Shown: piece by piece, positions 7,633 to 16,553 of the stretch
Layout of the letters: each line of letters starts with the position of its first letter
How positions within the stretch are numbered: the first letter of the stretch is position 1
Assembly: GCA_030550455.1 (NCBI GenBank)
Contig: JAUQPH010000006.1
Span: 1-59,028, forward strand
Direction of reading: 5' to 3'
DNA from: Thermoproteota archaeon
Lineage (GTDB): Archaea > Thermoproteota > Thermoprotei_A > Sulfolobales > NBVN01
DNA: 59,028 bases
Notes under the pieces: generated by a model
Database searches by the model: none
Seen by the model: only the letters and a program-made list of their open reading frames with translations
Told to the model about the DNA's origin: nothing
Program-made: the position numbers and the translations under genes

Positions 7633-8634
7633 CTACAGCTCTTGAACTACTATAGGAACCTGAAGTGCTAGTCTCTTGCCTCCCCTAATTATCTCTAGAT
7701 CTATGTATCCCCTCTCTATGCTGTCTTCGATTGCCTCCCTTAGGTCCCTAACTTTCTTAACTTCTCTCGGGCCCGCTTTAACTATTACGTCACCCTCTCT
7801 GATTCTTACTCTATAGGCGGGTGTGCCTGGAACTACCTTAACTACGTATACTCCCTCTGTTACCGGTAGACCCATGACTCTAGCTGTAGACTTACTTATG
7901 TTGGCTACGTAAACACCGATCCAAGCTCTAATCGGTTTTCCATACCTCCTCAGCATCTCGAGAAACCTCTTGACTGTATTTATAGGTATTGCGAAGCCTA
8001 TTCCCTGAGCGTAGGGGACTATAGCTGTTGTAACTCCAACAGCTTCACCACTTGAGTTCACGAGTGGACCTCCACTATTGCCAGGATTTATAGCCGCATC
8101 CGTCTGTATTAGGTCTTCCAAAATGATTTCCTCTCCAGCTATAGTCCTACCGAGAGCGCTCACAACACCGAGAGTAACTGAGGGTCCTGGAAGCCCTAGT
8201 GGAGAGCCTATAGCTAAGACTATATCTCCAACTCTAATAGTGTCAGAGTCACCCATAGGTAGCGGTCTAGTACCACTAGTGACTTCTATTAAAGCCAAGT
8301 CTTTCGTTGGGTCAACGGCTAGAACCTCGGCTTCCTCGTGAGAACCGTCAGAGTAGATTACCGTGATTCTCGCCGCACTTCTAACTACGTGTGCGTTAGT
8401 TATTGCGAAACCGGGAGAAAAAACGAAGCCTGAGCCGTACCCTGTTATAGGTCTCTCACCGAAGAGCATGGCTGGATGCGGCATTTCTGTAGCTATAGTG
8501 ATTACAGAATCCTTCACGCTCTCAACAAGTCTTGATACAGCGTTACTTATCTCAACTAAGTTAACCAAGCTACCACCGTAGTTAGGTTTCTCTAAAGACC
8601 GTATTATATTTTGAGCTGGATTGAATATAAGCAT
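7633..8634 (-). CDS. HtrA/DegP-like serine protease with PDZ domain
   Basis: The 333-residue protein has a trypsin-like domain with the full triad: His82 in ITNAHVV, Asp112 in TKDLALIEV and Ser187 in GNSGGPL. One PDZ domain follows at about residues 235-325, containing a GVYVVKVVPGTPA segment. There is no signal peptide, so it may act in the cytoplasm or be membrane-attached through partners. HtrA proteases degrade or chaperone misfolded proteins. ATG 8634 lies about 9 nt after the transcription start expected from CTTAAAAACC near 8669. A TTG internal start near 8565 with GGTGGT upstream is the alternative. The gene is transcribed divergently from a small tail-anchored protein. Confidence 0.9.
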   Translation of the reverse strand: MLIFNPAQNIIRSLEKPNYGGSLVNLVEISNAVSRLVESVKDSVITIATEMPHPAMLFGERPITGYGSGFVFSPGFAITNAHVVRSAARITVIYSDGSHEEAEVLAVDPTKDLALIEVTSGTRPLPMGDSDTIRVGDIVLAIGSPLGLPGPSVTLGVVSALGRTIAGEEIILEDLIQTDAAINPGNSGGPLVNSSGEAVGVTTAIVPYAQGIGFAIPINTVKRFLEMLRRYGKPIRAWIGVYVANISKSTARVMGLPVTEGVYVVKVVPGTPAYRVRIREGDVIVKAGPREVKKVRDLREAIEDSIERGYIDLEIIRGGKRLALQVPIVVQEL

Positions 8635-8705
8635 GTATAAGCATGTATTGAGTTGAACGAAAGGTTTTTAAGCAAGTCTGAGATATATAAATATGGTATT
8701 AGCAG
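8635..8705. promoter_or_regulatory. bidirectional promoter between htrA-like and small TM gene
   Basis: A 71-nt divergent interval contains GGTTTTTAAG (8663-8672), which reads as a TATA box on either strand, and ATATATAAAT at 8683-8692 for the plus-strand gene. Both genes start within 10-40 nt of these elements, so they probably share control. Confidence 0.45.
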
Positions 8706-8954
8706 ATGAGTGTAAGTATAAGTATCTACTCACTACAGGACGTAGCTCGCACATTAAGCACACTTCAGTCCTTAGCTGAATTACTTCAAAGTGTAGCTAT
8801 ACGCGCTCTCAAACTCGTAGTAAGTCAGTCGAGTAAGCTAGTAAGACAGAAAGACAACGTAAGTAAAGACAAAGTAGAGCTAATTCTCTGGATCCACAAA
8901 GCGTTCGTATTAGGGTTCGTGCTAGCACTAGCTATAACGTCACTAAAAGGCTGA
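8706..8954 (+). CDS. small tail-anchored membrane protein
   Basis: This 82-residue protein has an amphipathic N-terminal helix region with heptad-like Leu/Val spacing (residues 9-45), a charged linker (RQKDNVSKDK) and one C-terminal hydrophobic helix at about residues 60-78. This is the layout of a tail-anchored protein facing the cytoplasm. It is divergent from the HtrA-like gene with a shared promoter region, suggesting coordinated expression. I know no family name. Size and TATA placement support a real gene. Confidence 0.5.
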   Translation: MSVSISIYSLQDVARTLSTLQSLAELLQSVAIRALKLVVSQSSKLVRQKDNVSKDKVELILWIHKAFVLGFVLALAITSLKG

Positions 8955-8979
8955 TAAACTATCCTCGAAGCTCGATAGC

Positions 8980-8999
8980 CCATCTAAAGTTTTTTTATG
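8980..8999 (+). terminator. oligo-T terminator candidate
   Basis: A run of seven T residues (AAAGTTTTTTTATGG) lies about 35 nt after the stop of the small membrane-protein gene. Oligo-T tracts terminate archaeal RNA polymerase, so this is a plausible end for that transcript. Confidence 0.35.
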
Positions 9000-9106
9000 G
9001 AATTGAGTCCGCACTACTTCAAGCTTGCCTATTCATGTTTGAAGAGTGTAACTAGCTACGGGTGTTGGTACATTAAGGTGCGACGGTCCCTACAGATTTC
9101 GATGTG

Positions 9107-10192
9107 TTAGACTGAGTACACTTCTTCACCTTTCTTTGGGTAGACTAATACGTTGTGTTGAGGTACGTAGAACTTGATGGATTCACCGAGTGGTAACCTA
9201 AAATCAGGAGGTAAGTATATCAACATCTTACCGAGCTTTGTTTCAACTCTTACTTCGAGGTGTTCGCCTAAGTATGACACTAGAGATATCTTACCGAAGA
9301 ACTCGTTGTCTCTATCGCTCGATGGCTTAAGGTAAGCGCCATGTGGTCTAAAAACCGCATAGACTACCTCACCTACCGAGGGCTTAACGTCACTTGAGGG
9401 TAGAACACCTCTAATTCTTACTCCAGATGACTCTATAGACACCGTATCGCCCTCTACCTCCCTAACTACACCCTCCAAGATGTTGTACTTACCGATAAAG
9501 GTGGCTACAAATAGTGTTTTAGGTCTTCCGTAGAGTTCTTCAGGGCTACCGATCTGAACTACTCTACCGCGGTTCATTACTGCTATCCTATCTGATAAAA
9601 CCATGGCCTCCTCTTGGTCGTGTGTTACGTATACTGCGGTAATATTGAGGCTTTTCTGAATTCTCTTGAGTTCTTCTCTCATTTCAATGCGTAGCTTTGC
9701 GTCTAAGTTACTTAATGGCTCGTCAAGCAGGAGGGCTTTGGGCTCAACCACTAAGGCCCTAGCTAGTGCGACCCTTTGTTGCTGACCTCCGGATAGCTGC
9801 GTTGGGTACCTGTCTTCAAGTCCCTCGAGTCGAACTAGCTCTAAGACTTCCTTCACTTTCCTACGTATTTCCTCCTTCGGGTATTTCCTTACCTTAAGCC
9901 CGTATGCTACGTTCTCGAACACAGTCATGTGGGGCCAGAGTGCGTAGTTTTGGAAAACCATCGCCGTATCTCTCTTGTGGGGAGGAAGGTAGGTGATGTC
10001 CGCACCGTCCATTATTACTCTACCTTCGTCCGGGATCTCTAGACCAGCTATGATCCTTAGTGTAGTAGTCTTTCCGCACCCGGAGGGACCTAGGAAGGTA
10101 AAGAACTCCCCTTTCTCTATTTCAACACTGACCTTATCTACAGCTAAAACCTTGCCGAACCTCTTGCTGACTTGAACCAGCTCTATCGACAT
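9107..10192 (-). CDS. ABC transporter ATP-binding protein (Fe3+/spermidine type)
   Basis: The 361-residue ATPase contains Walker A GPSGCGKTT (35-43), the signature LSGGQ (133-137), Walker B LLLDEP with Asp157 and Glu158, and switch His191, followed by a C-terminal TOBE-like regulatory domain (about 240-350). This is the CysA/PotA/FbpC class of import ATPases. Its gene starts 1 nt after the stop of the fused permease upstream (10194-12071), so the two form one operon and one transporter. The substrate cannot be read from the sequence. The closest known fused-permease systems carry ferric iron, thiamine or similar anions. No binding-protein gene of the usual type is adjacent. Confidence 0.9.
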   Translation of the reverse strand: MSIELVQVSKRFGKVLAVDKVSVEIEKGEFFTFLGPSGCGKTTTLRIIAGLEIPDEGRVIMDGADITYLPPHKRDTAMVFQNYALWPHMTVFENVAYGLKVRKYPKEEIRRKVKEVLELVRLEGLEDRYPTQLSGGQQQRVALARALVVEPKALLLDEPLSNLDAKLRIEMREELKRIQKSLNITAVYVTHDQEEAMVLSDRIAVMNRGRVVQIGSPEELYGRPKTLFVATFIGKYNILEGVVREVEGDTVSIESSGVRIRGVLPSSDVKPSVGEVVYAVFRPHGAYLKPSSDRDNEFFGKISLVSYLGEHLEVRVETKLGKMLIYLPPDFRLPLGESIKFYVPQHNVLVYPKKGEEVYSV

Positions 10193-10193
10193 C

Positions 10194-12071
10194 CTAGACC
10201 CCTAGGAAGGATACCCTCTGTCTTAAAATAGTGTTAGAGATAGCTATAGAGGCAAGTTGCAGGATCATGAGGAGAACGCAGGCAGCTGCAGCAGCTGAAA
10301 CAGCACCTAGAGTTTGACCACCGATTCTATCACTTATCCAGTAAGTAAGTGGAGCTCTCTCAGGGTCTCTAGCACCGAGGAGTAAGCTCGTACTGACTTC
10401 GTTCATAGAGTACACGAAGGCCGTTAAAGCACCTGCTACCACGTTACCTATAATTAGAGGTAATATGACAGTTAGATATACCCTATTTCTCGACGCTCCC
10501 AGGTTGTGGGCAGCTTCCTCTAGACTGACGTGTACCTGCTGTAGCCCTGCGTATATAGGTCTCACTACAAAAGGTATTCTTCTAGCAGAGTACGTGAAGA
10601 CAAGCAGGTTAGTCGGGTAGTCCACAGGGCTGAGTATAGTCCCCCTAAAGTAGGTGTTGAAGAACGTCATGTAACCCACACCAATAACTATTCCCGGAAT
10701 TGCGATCGGGAGAGTCGCTAAAAGGTCTAGAACTCCGGAGCCCGGAACCCTCCTCCTAGAGGTAATGTAGGCAAGTCCCCCGCCTACTAAGACCATTACA
10801 GCTAGTGCCATGAGGGAGTACCGAACACTATTACCGATAGCCCTCACTATGTCGGCGTCGGAAGCTATAGTGAGGAAGTACTCTATACGGAAGTTCCTCG
10901 GTGCCGTACCTGTGATAGCCCAGTCCGAGAAAGCCATTAGTATAGTACCTATCTGAGGAAACGATGTGATCGCAAGTATTATGGCCAGTCCTAACGGTAC
11001 AGCAACTTTTCTCCATCCTTTCACGGACCTCACTCTAGGCGCCCACCTGCCTCCCTTACTAAGCATGGCATACTGCCTTAAGGAGACATAGCTCCGTATC
11101 AGTATGAAGCCAACTGAAGATATGAGCAACATTAGGAAAGTTACAGCGTAAGCACTTCTAGACACGAGCTCCAGGGCGTAAGCTTTCCTGAAGTGATCGT
11201 AAACGTCGTAAGATAAGAGCTTATTATGGAGACCTAAACCGAATGCGGCCTTCACCCCTATCGGGGCTCCAAGGTCCTCGAGGCTGAAAATAAACACGAG
11301 AGCAGCACCCGCAGCTACACCAGGTAGAGAGAGCGGAAATGTTATAGTTCTAAACAAGCGCAAGCCTGAAGACCCGAGGTTCTCGGCCTGCTCTTCTAGA
11401 GATGGGTCAAGGTTGATCATAGAAGCGTACGCGTTAAGATACACTATGGGGAAGAAGCTGAGGGACTGAACTAAGATAACAGCCGGCAGACCTACTAGCT
11501 CTATAGTTACGTTCCTAAAACCAAGGACTTCTCTAACAAACATGTTTATCAGTCCGTCTCTACCAAATACTCTACCAATTACGTAGCCGTTGACGAATGG
11601 TGTAGCTAGTAAGGGAACTATGAGAAGGACTCCGAAGACTGACTTTCCGGGGAACCTATAGCGCGACATTACAAACGCAGCAATTACTCCGAGAACGGTA
11701 GCTATTGCCGCAGTTGTAAAAGATACGAAGAGAGAATTCACAAGCTTCCCGAAGTCTGGACCGTACCTTCCTATTGACACTATGTAACCTAGTGGAACAA
11801 CACTACCGTTCACAATCCCGTATACAGGCTCTACCCTGACTACCTCGAGTGAAGGCGGTAGTCTAACGTACTCCGGGTTCGTTAGTACTTCTATTATCGG
11901 CCTAAGCGAGATCGCCCCTTTATCGAGAAAGGCTTCGACGGCCGACGAAAGAACTGGAAGAATGAGAAACAAAGTGAAGAAAGCCACAGCTAGAGCTAAG
12001 TTTATAGCTATAAAGGAGTCGAAACTTCTAAGAACTTTTTTCAGCCCCGACTCTCTCTCGATGAAACGCAT
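10194..12071 (-). CDS. ABC transporter permease, two MetI domains fused
   Basis: This 625-residue membrane protein consists of two tandem binding-protein-dependent permease (MetI-like) modules, each with about six helices and an EAA loop: first around residues 215-265 (EEQAENLGSSGLRLFRTITFP), second around 520-560 (EEAAHNLGASRNRVYLTVILP). Such fused permeases (FbpB/AfuB and ThiP type) work as a monomer with two copies of the ATPase. A roughly 80-residue extracytoplasmic insertion follows the first helix. The ATPase gene lies directly downstream. The promoter region is shared with the divergent surface protein gene at 12130, suggesting that protein may belong to the system. Confidence 0.88.
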   Translation of the reverse strand: MRFIERESGLKKVLRSFDSFIAINLALAVAFFTLFLILPVLSSAVEAFLDKGAISLRPIIEVLTNPEYVRLPPSLEVVRVEPVYGIVNGSVVPLGYIVSIGRYGPDFGKLVNSLFVSFTTAAIATVLGVIAAFVMSRYRFPGKSVFGVLLIVPLLATPFVNGYVIGRVFGRDGLINMFVREVLGFRNVTIELVGLPAVILVQSLSFFPIVYLNAYASMINLDPSLEEQAENLGSSGLRLFRTITFPLSLPGVAAGAALVFIFSLEDLGAPIGVKAAFGLGLHNKLLSYDVYDHFRKAYALELVSRSAYAVTFLMLLISSVGFILIRSYVSLRQYAMLSKGGRWAPRVRSVKGWRKVAVPLGLAIILAITSFPQIGTILMAFSDWAITGTAPRNFRIEYFLTIASDADIVRAIGNSVRYSLMALAVMVLVGGGLAYITSRRRVPGSGVLDLLATLPIAIPGIVIGVGYMTFFNTYFRGTILSPVDYPTNLLVFTYSARRIPFVVRPIYAGLQQVHVSLEEAAHNLGASRNRVYLTVILPLIIGNVVAGALTAFVYSMNEVSTSLLLGARDPERAPLTYWISDRIGGQTLGAVSAAAAACVLLMILQLASIAISNTILRQRVSFLGV

Positions 12072-12129
12072 TAACTCGCTCCTTGAAAACTTTTATTCTA
12101 GTCCTTAAAAACATGTTTGTGGTGAAAGC

Positions 12130-13485
12130 TTGAATACCAAGACAGTAGCCTTACTCTTGGCTTTAGCAATAGCTCTCGCTGTCTACTCTGTTCCAACTAG
12201 GGGAGCGGTTAGCTACGTTGTAGTTATTGACCTGACTCATGGACAGGGAGTTAAAGGTCTTGACGTGTTCCTAAAGACTATGTATGATGCTGAAGTATAC
12301 CTAATAGTGCCATCTAAGGAGTTCTACGATGCTCTAACTCCGCAGGTAAAGGCTTTAGTAACAGGGTACTACGTAGGTGACCTGTCTAAGTTTAAAGACC
12401 CTGCTACAGGTAGAGAATATACTCTCGTAGGCATATACACAGACCTCCTCATAATCCCCCAGCCGACCTCTCCCATTAAGGATGCTGAAGTAGCTGCGGT
12501 CGTAGATTACTTAAAGACGAGGGGCGGAGGTCTATGGGTAGCTGGCGATAGCGACTACGGGGCAGGTGAAGATGTAATCAAGATAGTAAACGACTTCATG
12601 ACCGCTATAGGTGCTAGCATAGTACTAGACTACCTGTCGATAGCAGACCCGGTCTCGAACTGTGGTGCTGACTACAGGGTTGTAGCCTTAGTTGAGCCTC
12701 CGGAAGACCTGGGGTTCCTAGCGTATGGAGCTAAGAAAGTACTCATGCATGGTCCCGGTGTTGTTGCTTACTACGACCGCGCAACAGGTATGATGCTACC
12801 GCTCACTAAAGTACTGGGTACGAGGAGCGACATCAAGGTCATCGTTTGGAGCTCACCGAACGGTACCATTGTAGAGAACAACGCGAAGATACTAGGAGTA
12901 GCTTATGAAGTCGGTTCCGTCGGCAGGTTTCCTATGGTAGTAGCTCAAATAATGCCAGAATACAAGAACGCTATTGTGGTTCTCTCGAGTGAGACGCCTA
13001 TTGGAGGTTACCAGCCCATGATTACAGCACAGTACTACTTAGTCTACCTAGATGGACCTAGGTTTGTGCGAAACGTGGTTCTATGGGCCTCGAAGTACAT
13101 GGGTGAGCTAAGCTACGTCGATAAGGTAGATACTAGGTTAAGCATGCTTGAATCAGATCTAACAGTAGCGAAAGATTCGATATCCAAGACTCTCACACAG
13201 CTAGAGAACTCCATTAAAGCACTGGAAGCCGGGCTGAAGACCGAGGTAGACATGATCAACAGCAGGATAGCTAAAGTAGAGAGTGGATTAACCGACCTCT
13301 CGACAAAGCTACAGCAGCTCGCTACTACAGCTACTACACTCTCCCAAGACCTTTCTGGAGTTAGAGCTACTGTGAGCTCTCTCAGTGATAACCTATCGAC
13401 TACTAGTACTATAGCATACGTAGCACTAGCAGTAGCAGCAATAGGTCTCGTGATATCACTAGTTCAGTTGTTCCGGAAGAGATAG
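12130..13485 (+). CDS. secreted surface protein with coiled coil and C-terminal anchor
   Basis: The 451-residue protein has an N-terminal signal peptide (residues 1-26), a folded alpha/beta domain to about residue 325, a coiled coil at about 335-415 with regular Leu/Ile/Val spacing, and a C-terminal membrane helix ending RKR. The start is TTG with GGTGA seven nt upstream. The alpha/beta part (DLLIIPQPTSPIKDAEVAAV, GGGLWVAGDSD) resembles class-I glutamine-amidotransferase-like or DUF4350-type folds, but no catalytic triad is evident. It is divergent from the ABC permease with a 58-nt gap. I infer a membrane-tethered extracytoplasmic domain held off the surface by the coiled coil, possibly the receptor or an accessory of that transporter. 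Confidence 0.7.
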   Translation: MNTKTVALLLALAIALAVYSVPTRGAVSYVVVIDLTHGQGVKGLDVFLKTMYDAEVYLIVPSKEFYDALTPQVKALVTGYYVGDLSKFKDPATGREYTLVGIYTDLLIIPQPTSPIKDAEVAAVVDYLKTRGGGLWVAGDSDYGAGEDVIKIVNDFMTAIGASIVLDYLSIADPVSNCGADYRVVALVEPPEDLGFLAYGAKKVLMHGPGVVAYYDRATGMMLPLTKVLGTRSDIKVIVWSSPNGTIVENNAKILGVAYEVGSVGRFPMVVAQIMPEYKNAIVVLSSETPIGGYQPMITAQYYLVYLDGPRFVRNVVLWASKYMGELSYVDKVDTRLSMLESDLTVAKDSISKTLTQLENSIKALEAGLKTEVDMINSRIAKVESGLTDLSTKLQQLATTATTLSQDLSGVRATVSSLSDNLSTTSTIAYVALAVAAIGLVISLVQLFRKR

Positions 13486-13497
13486 CTACGAGATGAT

Positions 13498-13516
13498 CAA
13501 AACCTTTTTACATCAC
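13498..13516 (+). terminator. oligo-T terminator candidate
   Basis: The short tract AAACCTTTTTACATC lies about 20 nt after the stop of the secreted coiled-coil protein and before the next gene on the same strand, consistent with an archaeal oligo-T terminator. Confidence 0.3.
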
Positions 13517-13653
13517 TTTAAACTCGAGCATTCTGCGTGATACTTATAAGTTACTTAACTACTTAACCAGTCATCGCCAGCAAGGAGTTGAGTCTTAAGA
13601 GCTTTTAGAAAAGAGTCACTAAAAAAGCTTCAGGCAAACTAGGTTGGTGTAAA

Positions 13654-14871
13654 GTGTTGGATGTCGTTGCGGCCGTCGTTGCCTCACCTCTTCACGAACC
13701 TTCAAGACTCTCCAGGTACGTGAGTGATTTTCTGTCTAAGACACAGAGCGTCACTTTTTCGGGAGTCATAACGGAGCCCGCTGGTTTAAGTGCTACATCA
13801 GCGATTATCTTCGTAGCAACTGGAGGTACAGAGCACATATTGCTCGAAACTATTAAAATGAGTAAGTTCAGCTACGTTCTTTTAGTCTATCATGAGCTCG
13901 AGAACTCTCTTCCTGCTGTTCTCGAGGCTCTCCCGGTCTTAAGAAGTGTGACACGAGTCGATGTAGTAAAGCTCGATTCTCTTTCTGAGCAGCTGGAACC
14001 CGTGGTAACCGCTTCTAGGGCTGTTAACAGGTTACGTAAGAGTAAACTCCTAGTTATAGGGAGCTCCTCGCCATGGCTTATCTATTCGTCTGGTGTAGAA
14101 GGAGTTTTACGTAGTAAGCTAGGTTTAGAGCTAGAGTTCGTTGAGTTGAAGGAGCTAATAGCTGAGTATGGAAGAATAGGTGAAGTCCTAGAATCTGAGG
14201 AGTTCAGTCGGTTGATTACTCACTCATTCGTGAGTGAAAGACATCTACTGGACTCGTACAGGCTATACCTAGCTATAGACAGATTAGTGCGCATTAGAAG
14301 AGCTCAAGCCGTCTCCGTTAGGTGCTTTGACGTAATTAATGAAACTGGGGTGACCGGTTGTCTAGCTCTCTCGAAGTTGCTCGATAAAGGTATAGTCGCT
14401 GGATGTGAAGCCGACTTACCGACTACAGCTACTATGATGATCCTAAGGGAGCTAAGTGACAGCACCCCATGGATGGCTAACGTAGTTGAAGTAAGAGAGG
14501 GTTTGGTCGAGCTAGCTCACTGCACTATAGCGACGTCGATAACGACCGGATACGAGCTTACAACACACTTCGAGAGCGGTAAACCAACAGCAGTAGCCGG
14601 CAAAGTGAATGTCGGTCTAAAAGCCACTATCGCTAAGTATGACCCTAAGCGAAACCTAGTTAGAGCAGCTCTCGGAGAAGTACTAGAGGGCTTTCCGAAG
14701 CATAGCGCGAGGTGTAGAACTCAAGTAAGCCTGAGAGTTCCTAAGGAGTACTCACGCAAGCTACTAGAGGACCCACTGGGGGCCCACGTAGTAGTGACTT
14801 TCACTAACGTATTGAGGTCCCTCGAGGTTTTATGTAGGATCCTCGGTATCGAGCCCGAGGTATACAATTAA
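13654..14871 (+). CDS. L-fucose/arabinose isomerase-related protein
   Basis: This 405-residue soluble protein shows the pattern of the COG2407 group (L-fucose isomerase and related proteins). It has an N-terminal Rossmann-like domain (residues 1-130), a hinge with LVIGSSSPWLI (about 132-142), and a C-terminal part with TGCLALSKLLDKGIVAGCEA, DLPTTATMMIL and an AHCT segment. The Glu of GCEADL and the His of AHCT are candidate metal ligands. The start is GTG with a G-rich site (AGGTTGGTG) upstream. No sugar pathway genes flank it, so the substrate is open. Family members of this kind are often not true fucose isomerases, so the name is only structural. Confidence 0.7.
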   Translation: MLDVVAAVVASPLHEPSRLSRYVSDFLSKTQSVTFSGVITEPAGLSATSAIIFVATGGTEHILLETIKMSKFSYVLLVYHELENSLPAVLEALPVLRSVTRVDVVKLDSLSEQLEPVVTASRAVNRLRKSKLLVIGSSSPWLIYSSGVEGVLRSKLGLELEFVELKELIAEYGRIGEVLESEEFSRLITHSFVSERHLLDSYRLYLAIDRLVRIRRAQAVSVRCFDVINETGVTGCLALSKLLDKGIVAGCEADLPTTATMMILRELSDSTPWMANVVEVREGLVELAHCTIATSITTGYELTTHFESGKPTAVAGKVNVGLKATIAKYDPKRNLVRAALGEVLEGFPKHSARCRTQVSLRVPKEYSRKLLEDPLGAHVVVTFTNVLRSLEVLCRILGIEPEVYN

Positions 14872-14966
14872 AAGCTTCGGCTTTTGATTTAATCATACGC
14901 TGCGATTTACTATCTAGTGATTGCTTGAGTATTTAACTACTCACGTTATTGTTTCCGGGTTTAAGG

Positions 14967-16541
14967 ATGGACGTAAAGTTCGAAGAGGCAGATGTATTAA
15001 TCGTAGGGTCGGGACTTAGTGGGCTTACGACAGCGTTCTTCATAGATAAGGTCTCAGACTACACTGTAGTTGTTTCATCGAAGACCTCGGCCGGCTATGG
15101 TTCATCCACGTTCTACTCTCAAGGTGCGTTCAGGTGCCCCGGAACTAGCTACAGTGAGGACGACTTCATTAGGGACACGCTAGTAGGTGGAAGATATATA
15201 AACAGAAAGTACCTCGTGGAAATCATGGCTCGAGAGTGCCGAGAGTCTATTCGATGCCTTAGGGATGCCGGCGTAGCCCTCAGGGAGACGCCTTCGGGCT
15301 TTCGCGTCATCAGTGATGACAAGCTCTTCCCTGGGAGAGAGCTTACGACGAGACTTGCGAGTTACCTCGCTAGTCGAGGTGTAAAGTTTTTAGAGGGTGC
15401 TACTCTACTCGATATCGTTAGGTCCAGTAGTGGTGAGTACATAGCCCTACATGCCTTAGGGAACAGTATCGTTGCGGTGGGAGCTAAAGCAGTCGTGCTT
15501 GCCACTGGTGGTGCTGCGAACGCTTACTTAAGGTCAGATAATCCATCTCAACTGACTTGCGATGGACACGCTCTTGCCCTAAGGTTAGGGCTTTCACTAG
15601 TAGATATGGAGTTCGTGCAGTTCTTTCCTCTAGGTGTAGCAGAACGTGGAAAACCACCAGTTATGATTCCTTTTACTAAGGGTAGACTCGTCAATAAGTA
15701 CGGTGAGGACATCGTGCAGAAGTACGGCTTGGAGAGCTTGGGTAAAGCCGTAGTAGTTGCTCGTGATGCTCTCTCTAGGTACATGATGACGGAGGTCATG
15801 AGTGGTAATGGCGTAGACGGGGCTCTACTCGTATACCCTACCGAAAACGGTGACGAACTTAATGCGGCTGGGTTTGAGACTATGAGGCGCTTAAACCTTA
15901 AGCCCCCCATAAGGGTACTCCCCACTGCTCACTACACCATGGGAGGTGTAAGAGTAGACTCTAACTTGAGGACGGCGCTTCCAGGACTTTATGCAGCTGG
16001 AGAACTCGTCGGAGGTGTCCACGGAGCTAACAGACTCGGTGGTAATGCCCTAACCGCGTGTGTAGCTCTATCGAGAAGGATAGCGCAAAACATTGTGGGC
16101 TACCTCGAAGGAAGTTTTGATAAAGGAAGTAGAGGGCTTATTGATGAGCGCGAAGTGCGAGAGGCCCTCAAAAGGTTCAACCCCGATGGGAAAGACGTAG
16201 ACCCTGCGGGCTTAAGGCTTGAGACCAGGAGGGTTATGTGGGAGAATGTTGGAGTGTTAAGGTCTGAAGAATCTCTTAAGAATTCCTTAGAGAAGCTGTA
16301 CCTACTGGCTGAAGAGGTTAGTAAGGCTAGAGTCTATGGGGTTAGAGGACTCGTTGAGGTAGTTGAAGCAGAGAACACGGTACTGACGTCGCTGTCTATA
16401 GCTACTTCAGCACTCGAGAGAAGAGAGAGCAGGGGTAGTCACTTCAGAGTAGACTACCCGGAGGAAGTTAGTGGATGGATAAAGAGTATTAGAGTAGAGC
16501 TTAGAGGCGGCAGAATAGTCGTATCTGAAGAATCTCTCTGA
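14967..16541 (+). CDS. L-aspartate oxidase / fumarate reductase-type flavoprotein
   Basis: The protein (524 residues from ATG 14967; a TTG at 14949 would add six) opens with the FAD-binding VLIVGSGLSGLTTAFF motif. It has the flavin and substrate signature TAHYTMGGVRVDSN and then GLYAAGELVGGVHGANRLGG near residues 345-365, characteristic of the NadB/SdhA/FrdA family. Length and the absence of a membrane anchor or iron-sulfur partner gene fit L-aspartate oxidase, the first step of NAD synthesis (L-aspartate to iminoaspartate). However nadA and nadC are not in the window. TATA-like TATTTAAC near 14930 supports a start close to 14967. A stand-alone fumarate reductase is the alternative. Confidence 0.85.
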   Translation: MDVKFEEADVLIVGSGLSGLTTAFFIDKVSDYTVVVSSKTSAGYGSSTFYSQGAFRCPGTSYSEDDFIRDTLVGGRYINRKYLVEIMARECRESIRCLRDAGVALRETPSGFRVISDDKLFPGRELTTRLASYLASRGVKFLEGATLLDIVRSSSGEYIALHALGNSIVAVGAKAVVLATGGAANAYLRSDNPSQLTCDGHALALRLGLSLVDMEFVQFFPLGVAERGKPPVMIPFTKGRLVNKYGEDIVQKYGLESLGKAVVVARDALSRYMMTEVMSGNGVDGALLVYPTENGDELNAAGFETMRRLNLKPPIRVLPTAHYTMGGVRVDSNLRTALPGLYAAGELVGGVHGANRLGGNALTACVALSRRIAQNIVGYLEGSFDKGSRGLIDEREVREALKRFNPDGKDVDPAGLRLETRRVMWENVGVLRSEESLKNSLEKLYLLAEEVSKARVYGVRGLVEVVEAENTVLTSLSIATSALERRESRGSHFRVDYPEEVSGWIKSIRVELRGGRIVVSEESL

Positions 16542-16553
16542 CCTTACTGGTTA

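Noticed and set aside
9095-9110. Match TTTCGATGTGTTAG to the left part of copy B (49267-49280)
   Set aside because: Only 14 nt with no further similarity on either side, so I treat it as chance.
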